From an uncultured Clostridia bacterium (GTDB lineage Bacteria; Bacillota; Clostridia; Christensenellales; CAG-314), in assembly GCA_937915515.1 (NCBI GenBank), contig CALGIK010000205.1:1-7112 (forward strand): a DNA stretch of 7,112 bases, written 5' to 3'. A model generated the notes under the pieces. It was not told where the DNA came from, ran no database searches, and was given only the letters and a program-made list of their open reading frames with translations. Made by a program: the position numbers and the translations under genes. Shown piece by piece: positions 6,457 through 7,112 of the stretch (position 1 is the first letter of the stretch; each line of letters starts with the position of its first letter).

Positions 6457-7112
6457 TTAAATTATCAGCATCGCATCGCCAAAGCTGAAAAAGCGGTATC
6501 TTTCCTCAACGGCTTTGTTATACAGTTCTAAAACTTTTTCGCGAGTACAAAATGCCGAAACCAGCATAAGTAAAGTGCTTTTAGGCAAATGAAAGTTTGT
6601 TATCAATGCATTGACAATCTTAAATTTGTACGGAGGATATATGAAAATGTCGGTAAATCCGCTTTTAGCCTGCAAAACGCCTTTTTCGTCCGATGCGCTT
6701 TCAAGTACCCTTACGCTTGTAGTGCCTACGGCAATTATCCTTCGCCCCTGCTCTTTTGCTGTATTTATCAATGCTGCTGTTTCTTTATTGACACAATAAT
6801 ACTCACTATGCATATGATGAAGGTTTATTTCGTCGACCTTAACGGGGCGGAATGTACCTAAACCCACATGAAGAAGTACCTCGGTGATAATTACTCCCTT
6901 GTCTTTTAACTGTTGCAGCAATTGCGGCGTAAAATGCAAGCCGGCAGTAGGCGCAGCGGCACTCCCTTCGGTTTTACAATAAACAGTGTTGTAACGCTCT
7001 TTATCCTCTAATTTTTGTTTAATATATGGCGGCAGCGGCATTTGTCCGATATTATTAAGTATATCCTCAAAAACGCCTTGATATATTAATTTAATTTTAA
7101 AATTTCCTTCTT
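6457..7112 (-). CDS. queA: S-adenosylmethionine:tRNA ribosyltransferase-isomerase QueA, C-terminal part (cut by right window edge)
   Basis: The frame is open to the right edge, giving about 217 residues of a protein usually near 340-355, so roughly the first 125-135 residues are outside. QueA transfers and isomerises the ribosyl group of S-adenosylmethionine onto preQ1 in tRNA to make epoxyqueuosine, the step after Tgt. Family landmarks in order are [12 protein letters not shown], the near-invariant [64 protein letters not shown] with [13 protein letters not shown], and the closing [12 protein letters not shown]. The Met at 7041 is internal (it belongs to MPLPPY) and is not a start. Unlike some homologues the protein stops almost directly after GDAM. 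It is followed 40 nt later by tgt, the common ruv-queA-tgt-yajC order. Confidence 0.97.
   Translation of the reverse strand, partial: EGNFKIKLIYQGVFEDILNNIGQMPLPPYIKQKLEDKERYNTVYCKTEGSAAAPTAGLHFTPQLLQQLKDKGVIITEVLLHVGLGTFRPVKVDEINLHHMHSEYYCVNKETAALINTAKEQGRRIIAVGTTSVRVLESASDEKGVLQAKSGFTDIFIYPPYKFKIVNALITNFHLPKSTLLMLVSAFCTREKVLELYNKAVEERYRFFSFGDAMLII

Noticed and set aside
7039..7041. QueA start codon at the Met of MPLPPYI
   Set aside because: The frame stays open upstream and encodes residues typical of QueA before this point (DILNNIGQ), so this Met is internal and the gene simply runs off the window.

Overview
This is an AT-rich, low-GC Gram-positive (Bacillota) chromosome segment, very probably from the class Clostridia and perhaps an uncultured gut-type lineage. 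The strongest taxonomic marker is the SCIFF peptide (six cysteines in forty-five residues) with its radical SAM maturase, set between yajC and secD/secF; this arrangement is a hallmark of Clostridia. All genes lie on the minus strand, so transcription runs from the right edge to the left edge. Apart from short spacers the window is fully coding, and no stretch over 300 bases lacks a gene.

In order of transcription: queA (3' two-thirds, cut by the right edge) and tgt, two steps of queuosine tRNA modification; yajC and a four-helix membrane protein of the TIGR04086 type; scfA, the 55-residue SCIFF ranthipeptide precursor, and scfB, its SPASM radical SAM maturase; secD and secF, the accessory subunits of the Sec translocon; and recJ (5' end only, cut by the left edge), a single-strand exonuclease.

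The gene order looks like one long operon, but the spacers divide it. Good sigma-A-type promoters, each with a TATAAT -10 box and a 17-bp spacer, stand in front of yajC, scfA and secD. Each would give a leader of roughly 25 nt. A strong hairpin terminator follows secF. A short terminator-like hairpin followed by seven T's lies between scfA and scfB and would favour much more peptide mRNA than maturase mRNA. The likely units are therefore queA-tgt, yajC-TIGR04086, scfA-(attenuator)-scfB, secD-secF, and recJ.

Three observations stand out. First, a long hairpin directly upstream of the TIGR04086 gene buries its whole Shine-Dalgarno sequence. Second, the scfA-scfB spacer holds three alternating copies of a 7-mer that can form two mutually exclusive hairpins, only one of them terminator-like. 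Third, both SecD and SecF keep the family fold but lack the intramembrane acidic residues considered essential for proton-driven SecDF function. I see no mobile elements, CRISPR arrays, tRNA/rRNA genes, or clear signs of recent transfer.
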